Shown one piece after another: positions 45,312-56,319 of a stretch of DNA of 64,000 nt. A program made the translations under genes and the position numbers. The stretch lies in contig JAFJTR010000059.1 of the NCBI GenBank assembly GCA_022559985.1, forward strand, positions 124,001-188,000, given 5' to 3'. Each line of letters begins with the position of its first letter. Position 1 is the stretch's first letter. Below the pieces are notes generated by a model. It did no database searches and was not told the DNA's origin. It saw only the letters and a program-made list of their open reading frames with translations. The DNA comes from Parastagonospora avenae f. sp. tritici 18332-5 (lineage: Eukaryota; Ascomycota; Dothideomycetes; Pleosporales; Phaeosphaeriaceae).

Positions 45312-45602
45312 GTGATCACCTTCAACACATCTAATACTGACAGCAAACCACATATTCATACCCTTACCGTCCATAACACCTTCAACGCACCTGATGATAC
45401 TGAACTACTTAGCTATACCGTCGATACCACCTTCCACGCACCCGCTACCAACGAAGCACTTACCAATGCCGTCGACATCACCTTCGGCGCATCTTCTACC
45501 AACGAGCCAACTCTCCATACCATCGATATAAGCTATGAGATACCTTCAATCTCCTATTACTATCTCACTCATCTCTTACACTGTGCAGTGTCTACATCTT
45601 AA
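45312..45602 (+). CDS. Repeat-bearing open frame, possible gene fragment
   Basis: 96-codon open frame with no ATG at its 5' end (the first codon is GTG). Three tandem 17-residue units start at 45369: VHNTFNAPDDTELLSYT, VDTTFHAPATNEALTNA and VDITFGASSTNEPTLHT. A partial fourth follows. The repeat unit is exactly 51 bases, and the changes between units keep the frame and often the residue class. That suggests it was coding at some time. A 5' exon would be needed for a start codon. No family recognised. Confidence 0.4.
   Translation: MITFNTSNTDSKPHIHTLTVHNTFNAPDDTELLSYTVDTTFHAPATNEALTNAVDITFGASSTNEPTLHTIDISYEIPSISYYYLTHLLHCAVSTS
45369..45548 (+). repeat. 51-base diverged tandem repeat (3.5 units)
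   Basis: Units 45369-45419, 45420-45470 and 45471-45521 plus a partial unit to 45548. Each starts GTC/ATC-(C/G)AT or similar and shares ACCTTC..CGCA. Confidence 0.75.
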
Positions 45603-45789
45603 AATGCAGACCGCAAAGCATCACCACGACAAAACCCTTGTCCAAAGTACGCAATTGCTAGTTCTCAAATCGATTCATCTCTACATTATATACTCGCCAA
45701 AAATAAAACGGGGGTATAACTGTCATCACATCGCTAAATCTCAAATCCATCCATCAAGACCGTCATCCCTCCCATCCTACTCCACCACC

Positions 45790-46735
45790 TTACCCATGCT
45801 TAGCATAAGGCGTCTTCTTCTGCCTCCTCCCGACACAAAACTCCACCACCCACGCCAGCACCACCACAAACATTACCCCCGTGGCCGCCCACGTGAGCGC
45901 AAGGAACTTGCCTCCCTTGCTCGCCTCCACCCCAATGTCGTTTCCGTACTGATTAATCAGATCCGTCGCTTTGACCATGACCGCCGTGACGAGCGCGCTA
46001 GCCAGCCCAATCGCAATAAACGCCAGCAGCGCGACGAGGAAGTTGAGACAAGCGGACAGACGGCCCGACGCGATGACGGCGAATACTGCCGCCACGAACG
46101 CGACGAAAATCAGGCATATCGCAATGACGTACAGCACGAACATGGCCGCCATGAGCGCGTTGAGCGCCTTGACGCCATCCTCAATATCCTGTGGCCACTT
46201 GAGATCCTGCAGCGTGACGCGCTGGCCCGTCGTCTTGTTCAGCGCCTCCTCGACGATGCGCGTGGGGTCGAATTTATACATGGCCTGGCTCTGGCTGCAG
46301 CCCGTGACGTTCTTGCTAATGTCGTCGTCGCTGATGGTGGCGTTTGCGACTTCGAGGGGGGTGTACTGCCCGTAGCAGTAGTCGAGCATGTGGGCCGAGT
46401 AGAAGTCCTCGATGCCCAGGCGCGCGGTGATTTCGCCGATGCGGTCGTTGATGGCGCCGCTGATTTCGTTGGGGATGGAGTTGAGGAGGTTGGTGAGGGG
46501 GTTGGAGGTGTCGGTTGGGCGGGATTCGGAGAGGAGGGTTTCGCCGAGGAGGGAGGTGTTGAGCTGGGGATGGGGTTAGTAAGTGGGGTTTGTGGATGTG
46601 GGAGGGGAGGAGCCGTACGGTCAAGAGGTGGTAGTCTTCCATGAAGGATTGCTTGTGGCCTGCGAAGAGGCAGAGGAAGGAGAGGATGAGTGCTACGATG
46701 CAGCAGAGCACCGGGACGAGGGCGGTGAGACGCAT
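45790..46735 (-). CDS. SUR7/PalI-family plasma-membrane protein
   Basis: Two exons, 46619-46735 and 45790-46563, give 296 aa. The 55-nt intron has a GTACGG donor and a CCCCAG acceptor. Membrane helix 1 is RLTALVPVLCCIVALILSFLCLFAG. A Ser/Thr-rich extracellular loop follows, with LLGETLLSES and the conserved aromatic/Cys cluster MLDYCYGQYTP. Three more helices come next (MFVLYVIAICLIFVAFVAAVFAVIA, LNFLVALLAFIAIGLASALVTAVM, WAATGVMFVVVLAWVVEF), then a basic tail. This four-helix layout is that of SUR7-type eisosome proteins and related claudin-like fungal proteins. They organise plasma-membrane domains and endocytosis. The longer upstream frame (to 46816) lacks an ATG. Confidence 0.88.
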
Positions 46736-47398
46736 CGCGAATATGTTGGTGTGGTGTTGAAGGTTTGAAAGTGAAGACACTCCAGTTCTACTGAAGAGTG
46801 TAGACAAGGTAGACAAAGGCGTGCGCTGTGAAGGACTGACAACAAACCGTTGTACAAAGAGCCAGTTCAGTCATTCAAATATACGACGCACGTACTGGCG
46901 CAAAACCTTGGAATGCAGTCAACTCATAGCCTCACGTCACTGTCGCCGGGGTTATGCGCGGTCAGTCAAGCAACGCGCAAACCTGCCAGCCTCGAGATCA
47001 GCCACTTTGACTGCTACTCTAGGCAATCATCCAGCGTGTTAACGTGCTGGTGCCCAGTTGTTGTCAAGACCCTTGCGCGATGACGCAGGGCGACCAGGGT
47101 CTTAAAACTAGGCGAGTGGTACTTGCGCAGGGTCGACTGGACGACACCGAATCTTGGTGCATGCATCGAAAAAAGGTACGCCGGAGAAGATCCGGTACGG
47201 GCGCCACACAAACGTCGTGGATAGAGTGGAGATGCACTGCCTCTTGCAGTATACGCACTTTTTGCGTCGAAGTCTGCGAAATATTTTCGTGTTGAAGATC
47301 TTCGCGTTCAAAATAGAAACACTGCCACGTGATGCGAGGCTCCAGACTGCGGAGATCCTTCGGGTAACCTGCTAGCTGTGAGAGGCCGCATGTGATGC
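46736..47398. other. Intergenic region
   Basis: Upstream DNA of the SUR7-type gene. Short overlapping ORFs on both strands show no motif. Confidence 0.4.
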
Positions 47399-47557
47399 GC
47401 TTTACTCACCGTGTATTCCTAGAGTAATGATGGATCTCGAGACTGAGTTACGCTTTACTGTGCATATCCTTAGAGCAGTGATACATGTTGGAAAGCCGAA
47501 TTTCAACTGTGCGCATCCCTATATCAGTAAGAGGTGTGTCTCGAAAAGCCAAGTTTC
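47399..47557. repeat. Diverged 53-base tandem repeat, about three units
   Basis: Three consecutive 53-base segments (47399-47451, 47452-47504, 47505-47557). They share a start of GCTTTACT or AACTGTGC, a central CCT.(T/A)..AG.A(G/A)TGA-like block and an end of (GT/TT)TC or GTTAC. Divergence is high and the unit length was judged by eye. Confidence 0.45.
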
Positions 47558-47828
47558 AGCAGGTCTATGCCCGGCGTGAAGACGAGACAAGCAAACGTAA
47601 GTGGCGAGAGAAGGAGTTGTTCAGTGAAGAATACAAAGTCTATTGCGAGTGCAAGTGAGTCTAGCACATACTCCTCCCTTCGTCTATTCATGAGGCGTAT
47701 CTATCGTGACGGTAGTTTTCGTGATGACGAGCATCCTGTGCTCTTATGCTTTTGAGTGGATGGATAATGGAAATATCGTGCAGAGGTGGAAATGCTGGCC
47801 TATACGTTCGAGCGGCTCATGCCCGTTT

Positions 47829-48671
47829 CTATTGACCATGAGCAGGCGACTTCTTGGAGCTCTTTGGTGGCGGGTGCGATGCTGATGGTTTTCTTCCTAT
47901 ACCGTCTGTGAAAGGCGAGTACGGGGCAGCGATGGAGTGTGGTGGTGCCCTTGCCCCAGCTTGTGTACGCGGCGGTTCAGGCTGTCCCGGCCACTTCTTC
48001 TGCTCTTCATGCAGCTTGTCCAGCGGCTCTCCCACTATGTGATATTTCTCCCAGTTAATCGGCGGACAGCGAACGATGTTTTGGGCCTGTGGTATGGCCG
48101 GGAATTTGGTTGCGCCGGCTGCAGGTGCTCCCACATCTGCAGAGTCCTTGCGCGTGTCTGGTCCAGCTTGCCCAGCGTTTACGTTCCCTTCGGCGCCAGA
48201 CACCGAATCCGCGAGGCCGGCAAGCGTGGGTGTGAGCACGTCATTGTATGACTGTGCTGCCTGGGCACGGTTCTGCTGTATCGACTGGACAAAGCCCTGG
48301 GGGTCTGCTACGGCCACTGTCTTGAGCTCCGCCAGGGCTTTCAGGTCGCGCTTGCTCTTCTCGCGCTGCAGCTGCAGGAGCGAAATGGCGGACCGCAGGG
48401 CTATGACATCTGGATTGTCGCTCTCCGATATGGCTACCGAGGGCGGCTGCTGTCTGAATGTCGCGACTGGCGGGGGCGCCGGGCGGGGTTCTTCTGTGCG
48501 CTCAACAGTCGCGAGCTGGGCCACGGAAGCTCTGGGCGTGATGGGTGACACGGGCGGGCGGTTCGGCGATGCAGACTCAGACCGCCTGCGAGAACGCTCA
48601 GAGGCGGACGAAGCATCGCTCGAGGACGCAGGTCGCGCATTTGCATTTGTGTCTACCAGGAGCGCTGGCAT
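47829..48671 (-). CDS. Conserved-looking fungal protein of unknown function
   Basis: Single exon, 280 aa, ATG at 48671 (MPALLVDTNANARP). The N-terminal third is Ser/Arg/Pro-rich and disordered. A helical, charged middle (VIALRSAISLLQLQREKSKRDLKALAELKT) leads to a short motif CPPINWEKYHIVGEPLDKLHEEQ with several aromatic and charged residues, which looks like a conserved binding segment. The C-terminus is Pro/Ser/Lys-rich. No signal peptide or membrane helix. The composition fits a nuclear or chromatin-associated adaptor, but I do not recognise the family. Confidence 0.75.
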   Translation of the reverse strand: MPALLVDTNANARPASSSDASSASERSRRRSESASPNRPPVSPITPRASVAQLATVERTEEPRPAPPPVATFRQQPPSVAISESDNPDVIALRSAISLLQLQREKSKRDLKALAELKTVAVADPQGFVQSIQQNRAQAAQSYNDVLTPTLAGLADSVSGAEGNVNAGQAGPDTRKDSADVGAPAAGATKFPAIPQAQNIVRCPPINWEKYHIVGEPLDKLHEEQKKWPGQPEPPRTQAGARAPPHSIAAPYSPFTDGIGRKPSASHPPPKSSKKSPAHGQ

Positions 48672-49964
48672 GACGGCGAGGTGAGCGACGACTGCAGGCG
48701 CAGCGCCCGAGAATCGTCGCGAATTACCGATCGACGGCGGTCACGAGATAGAGTCGCCCGAAATGGTCGCGCAGAGGCCCGGAAGTGGTGGCAGTCGAAG
48801 ATGGCCGGGGGCACGGGTGAGGAAGGCAAACAAGTCGCCCGCGTGGTGGCGGCAATTAGGCGGCGCTTCCCAGAGTTTGGCCTCGCCCGTCCATGCCAGA
48901 TCCGAGGTGCGCGGCGTGAGAGACGTAGTACAGAGTATTGCGCATGGAGGCCACGCTGCGCCTGCGCTCGCTCTGCCAATGTGTTGGGATAGGCAAATGT
49001 GCATGTGGATACACGGCATGCCGCAAAAAGCAAATGTCTCCGTGGCTGATCCGAGTGTGGAGAGCCTGGACAGCTTCACCTCGTTAATCTTACCACAGAC
49101 CAGGTCCGGCAGGACGCCATGGGAAGCCATCGCAGCCCCGCGACCACTAGGCATGCAAACTGTTACACGAGCTCTACTTGGAGATCAGGCTGAACCTGGC
49201 ATGGACTCGCTTATCGTCGATCTGGACTGCTGGACAGACCAGCATCCATGGCAGTGATCCTGTCAAGACGTTGAGTAATCTCGTGGCCGTGAGGGAGTCA
49301 CTAGCCATGCTTCGAACCTTCAAAAGAATACTTCCACGGGGCGGTGACATGCAGAGGAATCGTGTGGCTTCAGACTCGTCAGCGCGGGATGAGGAGGATT
49401 TCGTGCTGCATCTCCACCAATATGTCTCGTATCTTAACCCCAGACACAGCAGAGAAAGAGACAGCTGAGTGCATTCCGCTGTCACTGACGCCTCGCGCAA
49501 GTGTAGCCGGTGGGAACATGGATCGGCCTACAGGCGCACGCCACACTTTCACCTTCATCACGCCCTGACCCAATCGCACTTGTCGGATAGACTACATCGC
49601 GTGGGCTGGCATGGGTGGGGCTCCACTGAACAGTCCCTATTTCCAGTAGCGCATGTCTCGAGGGAACATCGTTTGCATGGAACTGCTGGTTGCTTTTCGC
49701 TGTCCATTGCGCCTTCCATGATGGCAGCTGAGGTGTACCCGGCCATTGCATTTCCCCTCTCAGGCAGGACTTCTCACCCTCACCATCACCGCCTTCTTAA
49801 AACCTCGTAGCATTCCCACCCTTAGCTGGCTACCATCTCGCACGCCATGTGCAGCGTGCCCGCGACTCGCCGCCAATCAGTCGACCAGTCCTCACGCACC
49901 GGCGGTCGCTACTAAACCCTAACCGTCGACCCCGACCGAGATCTTCGCCGTTGCTCCTTAAGCC
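48672..49964. other. Divergent promoter region, 1.3 kb
   Basis: Shared upstream DNA between two divergent genes. Plus-strand frame 48763-49257 is Arg/Trp-rich with no motif and is judged a chance ORF. No promoter element was identified. Confidence 0.45.
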
Positions 49965-51542
49965 ATGGCGCCCGGCGCAGACTTAACAGCGCAGTGCCCG
50001 CCAGCACGCATGCCGAAGCTGAAGTACAGAAATCCGTTGCCTGCCTCAGAATCGACACCCTCTCTGGATTCACGTCGTGACAGCGCACATCAACCCCGCG
50101 ACGCTGAGGAAATACGCTCCGTGTCATCCACCACATCTTCGCCTTCCAATTGCACGCCGCCAATTGATACGGCGAGCCTGACATCATCCAGTCTGGCTTC
50201 CACGGCTTCCAGCGTAGCCTCTTCAGATGACGCCCGGTCATCAAAGAAAAAGAAGAAGACGGGCGTGTTCGGCTTTCTGTCCCTGAAGGAACCTTCCAAG
50301 GATGCATTCAAGCAATACGCGGAGGCCCAACGCAAACAGGCCGCCGAGAAGGGCACGCCGTCACCTCCATCGGCACGTGGATCAACATCAAGCAGCTTCA
50401 CGACCAAAAAGCTCCCAGACAGCGTTCCTAAAGTGAACTCAAAATGGGACGGTGTGCCGGAAATTGTCAAAAAACAGCACAATAAGTCTAGCGCATCGAG
50501 CAAAAAGAATAGGCACAGTGTGCAGTCGCAGAGCTCGCAAAGCTCTCGATCCAGCGCCGGAACATGGAACCCCTCGAGAGCATCTGTGCTGTCGGATGGC
50601 ACCCAAAATCCTCCCAATTCTGTTGCTACACCTACACCTGACCCCTCAGCGGAACACCTAGACATCCGCGATGGATCCCGGTCCGCTTCACCGCGCATGT
50701 CGACTTCCACACTTCCTGAAATGTCATATTACTTTCCGCAACCTCTACAAGACACCACAACATACTCTGATGCCCAGCCTGATGTTTACCACCCCTCCGT
50801 TTTCGAAAACACGCCTCGATCTTCGTCTTCAACGTTTGAACTTGGCTCTCCACTGGAGGGTGTCTTGCCTGGCCTCCGCTCAGACTCCCCAGCTTCTTCG
50901 ACAGGTTCCGCAGACACTGTCGTTCGAGACACTGCCGATGCCATCTTCAAGAAGCTCAACGATCAGCCCCAAAAGAGCCTATGGGGTGATGCGCCCGCTG
51001 TTCAATCGCCTGACGAAGAGGCCGGGGTGAAGGTACCTGAGTCGCACAACTTCCTATTCGACGACCAACCCAGCTTAGAAGACGCGGAGCCTGCGACGCC
51101 TCCTACAGTTCCCCATTATGCTCCTACCCGCCCAGTTCAAAACTTCAGCCGACCTATGTCATCACACATCAACACGACGCCTCCTCGCGCAGTACAGGCG
51201 CCATCGTACAGGACCACGCCTACCGGCTCAGCACTGCCAACGCTCTATGAAACGTCTCTCGCTAGTACGCAGTCTTTGGAATTGGCAGAATCAGTCTACT
51301 CAGTAGACTCGGACGAGACGGTGCAGTACGAAAGAGACACTGATTCGTACTCTATCGCATCTTCGACTGTCGCACAATCCGTACTTTCGGCACACTGGCA
51401 TGATTCCCCTAGAGAACGCCTCGGCCTTGGTGGACGTCTTCGGATGGACGCTGAAACGCCGTGGGAGAGTCAAGGGGAAGAGCCAGGTAAGCTAAAGAAA
51501 TATAGGCTTTCCATGTTTGGCAAGGCCACACCACGAGCATGA
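49965..51542 (+). CDS. Ser-rich disordered fungal protein of unknown function
   Basis: Single exon, 525 aa, ATG 49965 (MAPGADLTAQC) in a strong start context. The protein is Ser/Thr/Pro-rich throughout. A lysine run followed by a short hydrophobic patch (KKKKKTGVFGFLSLKEPSKDAFKQYAEAQRKQ) sits at 90-125 and PKVNSKWDGVPEIVKK at about 150-170; these two blocks look like the conserved core. The C-terminus (RERLGLGGRLRMD ... LKKYRLSMFGKA) is basic and amphipathic. It has many possible phosphorylation sites but no catalytic domain. The SKWDGVP patch resembles short segments in fungal signalling or polarity proteins, but this is not firm. Confidence 0.8.
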   Translation: MAPGADLTAQCPPARMPKLKYRNPLPASESTPSLDSRRDSAHQPRDAEEIRSVSSTTSSPSNCTPPIDTASLTSSSLASTASSVASSDDARSSKKKKKTGVFGFLSLKEPSKDAFKQYAEAQRKQAAEKGTPSPPSARGSTSSSFTTKKLPDSVPKVNSKWDGVPEIVKKQHNKSSASSKKNRHSVQSQSSQSSRSSAGTWNPSRASVLSDGTQNPPNSVATPTPDPSAEHLDIRDGSRSASPRMSTSTLPEMSYYFPQPLQDTTTYSDAQPDVYHPSVFENTPRSSSSTFELGSPLEGVLPGLRSDSPASSTGSADTVVRDTADAIFKKLNDQPQKSLWGDAPAVQSPDEEAGVKVPESHNFLFDDQPSLEDAEPATPPTVPHYAPTRPVQNFSRPMSSHINTTPPRAVQAPSYRTTPTGSALPTLYETSLASTQSLELAESVYSVDSDETVQYERDTDSYSIASSTVAQSVLSAHWHDSPRERLGLGGRLRMDAETPWESQGEEPGKLKKYRLSMFGKATPRA

Positions 51543-52894
51543 GGGATCTCAGGGATTCAAGACCTGACTGACATTGATTGTTTAGCGGTTCGTCGTCACC
51601 ACTCGCGCATTCCGATCAGGACTGCGACGAGAGTCATTATTTGAACACATGGCGTTGCATTCTCTGTCTATTCGCTGCTCGGTCCGGCGTTTCTAGCACG
51701 ACTTTCACTCGGAGCATCCATCTCTTGCAATTTTTCTTCCTACAAACACATTTTCCCAACAAGTAGATACCCCTCGTTGCGCTTTCTTTTCAACGGTTCT
51801 CGGAATTGCACGACGGCACGGCATCTTCCCGGTCACAGATATGTTAGCGATTTTTCTTCGACATCAGCAAGAAGGCTGCGATGCCAAGGTACCCATACAC
51901 ATAATTAGAAATGATAATACTACTACGACCACTCCTCAATCGTCATTCAGCGACAGCTTCACATGCTCCCACCTCGACCGCGACGCCCTCCGTACCCAGC
52001 GTACGCTAACCGAGCCATTCTAACGGCCACGAAGGGTCACTGGACCTGCCCTCTTCGATCGACATCGCACCGTCGAAACCTTATCCTAGGCCTTCCCCCC
52101 CCCACGAGCCATATACACGCTAAACACACGTCCCATGTCTAGCGCCCCCAAGTGCCGAAGTATCGGATGATCTGCTAGTTTCTGACATGTTTGCCGTAGG
52201 TGGAATTTAGGGCTGGTTAGACTGGACTATACTATACTATACTATACTATACTACCCCTTCCCCTGGGCACAGTTCGTATCTCCTTCTCATAGTCCAAGA
52301 AAAAACGTTGAAAAATCGCAGTTGAAGAAATTTACCTCGTGGCGAACACATGTTATCGTTCCCAAGCGGAGGGGCAAAAGCAAACATACCTCCGAGATCG
52401 ACGGCGCTGGGCCCGGATGGAGAACTCCGATGGGGATGGAATTTCGCCGCGTGCTTGCAGATGCAGGTGCAGGTGCAAAGGAAGGTATGGCGGAACTTTG
52501 ACAATGTCGAATTATAAAGGAAAGATATGTGACGTGAGATGGTGAGTCGGACCGGGACGCAGTGAGCGATGAGAGAGATTTTGATGCTAACTTACATATT
52601 GGGACGGGAAGTGGGTGCGCTCTGATTTAATTCACATGGGTGTGAGGGAGTGGAACGGCTCGGTGATGTTGCATGCTCGATAGAGTTCAGGCATTCATGA
52701 TAAAAGGTAATGTAAGGTTCAACGACATTCAATTCACGTGCAGCCATGGAATACTTGATAGATCGTTGTTTTCATTGCATCTTGTTCCTTTTGGAGTAGC
52801 TCCGACATGAATCACTCTGACTCAGTATTCTTTAATGAGATCGAGTATCTACAGGTACGCTTCTCTCGGACGCGTCTCTCGCGATGTAAACCAC
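51543..52894. other. Intergenic region, 1.35 kb
   Basis: 3' flank of the Ser-rich gene and of the KP4-like gene. Contains a poly-C run near 52100 and a five-base repeat at 52226-52254. No gene was seen. Confidence 0.45.
52226..52254. repeat. (ACTAT)n microsatellite
   Basis: Five perfect ACTAT units plus a partial sixth (ACTA). Confidence 0.9.
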
Positions 52895-54158
52895 TTAGTG
52901 CTTACAGATGCCGTTTTCACAACCGTGTAGCACATAGTTGACGGTGAGCTCGCCCTTGTTGACGTCGTTTCCAGGGTAGACAGGTGAGCTGCCACAGACT
53001 GTTGTCTGCGTTAGTCCTTTGCTTCAAAATCTTCGCCAATGGAAGTTCACTTACATTTGCACCCGTGGCCTACGATAGCTTTCATCGCAGACTTGATCTC
53101 GTCGAAGTCCATATCGGCGCCTTTTGGAAGCTTCTGCGGGAATGCGCAGATGGCGCTTCCGGTGCCCTTTTGGAGTTTGCACCGTTTACAGGCGATTTTC
53201 TGGCCGTTCGTGTAGTTGTTATGGAGGTCCTTGTCTGGAGAAAAGATAGTTGGTAAGTGAAGCTGTCATACTGAAAACACGCGTGGGTGATGAGGACTTA
53301 CTCAGATCCTGCATGATTATGCCGAGTTCCATGATGCTCTTGCGGAAGCAGATATCATTGCACATAGCACTGCCGCGGCAGTTGATGCCTAGAAGGACAT
53401 TGTCGGGCGAGGCAGGTTCGGGCGCGTCAGAGCGAAGGCTGATGCCAGACCCTTCTTCGGACAGAATGTCGGATTGCTCAGCTGCCTCTTCTTCCTCTGA
53501 TCGAACAGAGTCACTGCCCTCTGAAGCAACAGCCGAGGCCGACTTCCCGTGACACAGACCAGTCTCGCAGGAACTTCGAGTGAAGTTGATCTGGACATTT
53601 CCGTCGGTATCGTCCTTGGCACCAGGGACAACTGGGACGCTTCCACAACGCTCACATCCATGCTTGACGATGGCGTCGATCGAAGCCTTGACGACTTTGC
53701 CAGTCACGGTGCCAGTCTTGAGCTTGGTGGCGTAAGCGCAGATGCCCTGCTTGTAGTCGGCTGGTCGCTCTGCCTCGGTTGCGCATCGAGCGCAGGCGAT
53801 TTGTTCAAAGTTCTTGAACAATTTTTTGTCGTCTGGAAGCTTTGTAAGTAACGATGGCAGACTTCGTAGATCCTCGAAGGTGATTTGTTCACTAACCAAC
53901 CTGATCCACCAAATTTAAGATGACGGTAGAATTAGGAGGGCAGTAGCCGCCCTCACAGCCGAAGTTGCCGTCACAGCTGATTCCCTTGGCTGGTATGTTC
54001 TGGCGAGGCGACACGAGTTGGGCGCTGTCTCCAGCTGGAACAACTGTTAGTGATGTGCTAAAAATCGAATCTCCAGATGTTTTACTAGAAGGCAGGGTGG
54101 TCACAACCAAGGCCGAAGCCAGGGCGAACGCCATCACCTTTGCGAAAGAGTTGAGCAT
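52895..54158 (-). CDS. Secreted protein with two KP4-like (killer-toxin-type) domains
   Basis: Four exons: 53901-54158, 53302-53839, 53055-53234 and 52895-52998, giving 359 aa with introns of 56-67 nt, GT...AG and in phase. A signal peptide (hydrophobic to about residue 22) is followed by domain 1 (about 59-183) and domain 2 (about 235-359), joined by an acidic Ser/Glu linker. Each domain has the KP4 pattern: an opening cysteine cluster (SCDGNFGC; INCRGSAMC), a mid IAC.RC / IAC.RC pair, a central IC(A).P/AT.K segment, HGC..CGS and a final CE.G.C. KP4 is known as a small secreted calcium-channel-blocking killer protein; fungal homologues are thought to act in competition or host interaction. 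Two domains in one chain are unusual. Domain 1 lacks part of the helix between its first cysteines and the IAC motif, possibly because of intron placement. Activity is not shown by sequence. Confidence 0.88.
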
Positions 54159-54270
54159 CTTGATGGCTCATTCAAGGTCAGAGTTTGTGTGGCGTACGGT
54201 GGCTGATATACACAATGGTTCGGATGTGGAGGTGGAGGTGTGGAGAGTAGAAGGGAGGAGGAGAGGACTC

Positions 54271-54280
54271 TTTATATATC
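54271..54280 (-). promoter_or_regulatory. Likely TATA box of the KP4-like gene
   Basis: GATATATAAA on the minus strand, about 115 bases upstream of the ATG. The distance fits a short transcript leader. Confidence 0.5.
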
Positions 54281-56319
54281 GCAGAGTCTGTCCGGTTCCG
54301 CGGTCGGAGGGCCAGATAAAAAACGGAAAGTGCGGATGAGTTCCAGGTGAGAGTTGTGTGGGGCAGGAGCTCTAGGCGTTTGTGCGCAAAGCGAGGAGTT
54401 TGTGTGCTACAAACGGATTGTAGTGAAGTCGCTGTAGAGACAACTATAGTTTTGCTCTACATCATTTCTACTGTGTGCAGCATACGACGAGGGGGATAAT
54501 CATCGAGGTTGTGTTCAATGTCCTCGTCATGGTGTGCGTTCACCAACAGTGAGTGGATACACATGAGCAAATGCCACATCGCTGATCAGACCATTATACA
54601 TCTTCTGTTTGAACAAAGCTAGAGGTGTACTCCATAATCAGCATTGGGTTCCTCGAGATGTACTCAATGTTGAGTGAGTGGTGTTGTGCGTCAGTTCTGC
54701 GCGCTCCGTAAACACCTCCGCCAAATCATCTAATACCACCATACACGAGAATGGGCGTGAAAAATATCAGTCTAGAACAAATGTGTGCAAGGAACCATTT
54801 CAATCGCAAGACATTCAAGTTGAGGATTCCGTTTGCGAGTACCTTCGTCAAAAACTGCTGCTTTTCACCTTCGATAGCCGGCCTGCTCGGATCCTGAAGC
54901 TAACTCAGCACCGTATCGTTTGAGAAAAAGCATCATGAATGTATTCAAGTCCATAGTATCCCGACACAAGCTAACGGAATTACAAACAACTGACGCATTG
55001 GATGTGTATCGTCGAGAAAGCAAGATGATCGCAGCTCCGTCACTTCACCACTCATTGCCCGCTGTTCCAAACACAGAAAGGCGAACTCTCAACGCAATCC
55101 AATGGAAACGTCAAGCTGTCTAACTTCGAGTTCCTCCTAGATCTTAGTGACGCACCGATGCGCCATCAAATTCATTCAGGCTCGTATATAGTATGGCAGC
55201 TGCTCTCTAATAGTAGAATGAGTTTAAACAGAGTGCGCGCGGATTCTTGCAACACGTAGTTCTATTCCCAGTCAACGTATTCAAAAGCTACATACACTCC
55301 CTTCTTGGAAAGTACAAACACACAGGCCTTCTAAATACGTAAAATCGGCACTTTTCCTCTCTCACAAGCCCCACTAATACCTCAATGTCCTCCGCACCAT
55401 CGCACGATCCCACAACTCGATTCTACTTTCACTTTCACCAAACAAACACATGAAGTCATCAAAGTCACTAAGAAAGTCCTGCATCTCAATCCTTGTCTTC
55501 ATTGCCTTAGCACTTCAGTCCCCACCAAACCCGCATGTCGTCCAAAGCGGGGCGCAGCCCATCTGAAGGACCATCTCGTATATGCACGTCCGCGACGCTA
55601 AAAACGCTGCAGTATCAGCCTCGTTTGCCTTGTGCCACCCTAGAAATGTTTACCCTGTATTCTCGAGCTATGGGATCAGGCAATTAAGAATATACGACGT
55701 GGCAAGCGGACAGCAACTTCTGCGCGCGATCGTTTCCACGTTAGATGGCTACATGGATGGATGGCAAGTGTGCGCAGGCTTTCAGACGCGAGGATAGGGA
55801 GTGTAAGCTCATCTTATCATTGAAGCCCCGGTGAGCCGCCATGATCTTTTCGGCCCCAATCTGGTCTTCTTACCCAATGCACCGGATCAATTCGGCCCCT
55901 AAACCCCTAAACCCCCAATCCCCATCTCACTGCATCCGGTGAACAGAGCGCGACAGATGTTTCAAGGATATGCAGGTGTAATCTGTCTGTCAGGGCTGTG
56001 CACCTGAGGACGTTACACAACGTGGGGTGGGGTTTGTTTGACGTTGGGGCTGAGACTTTTGGGGGTGGGGGCTGTGAATGTGAAATGGTGGTACCGCAGC
56101 GGGGAGGGGATGGGAGACGGAAGCGTGCATTTGAGCGATGAGACTGTCCTGTGCGATTGCCAAGAGTGAATCGTGAAGAGACGTCTGCGTGTAGAAAAGT
56201 GATATTTGCATGCCAAACAGCTAATTTTTGTTCCCCCTAAACCAACCAAACCAAAAATATCTCCCGCGCCCCAGGGTATCAAATCATCCTACCGATAGAA
56301 AATTCGTAACATCATGTAT
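54281..56319. other. Gene-poor region, 2 kb
   Basis: No convincing gene. ORFs at 54678-54923, 54920-55123 and 55582-55797 lack features. Two or three (CCCTAAA)-like units at about 55898-55916 are isolated and not a telomere. The DNA just before 56320 is the 3' flank of the C2H2 gene. Confidence 0.45.

Noticed and set aside
45535..46644. 369-codon plus-strand open frame
   Set aside because: It is the antisense shadow of the SUR7-type gene, which has clear membrane helices and a good intron on the minus strand.
48763..49257. 164-codon plus-strand open frame
   Set aside because: Low-complexity, Arg/Trp-rich, no conserved element, and it sits in a divergent promoter.
55895..55920. CCCTAAA-like units resembling telomere repeats
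   Set aside because: Only two or three imperfect units, isolated inside the sequence and next to normal genes.
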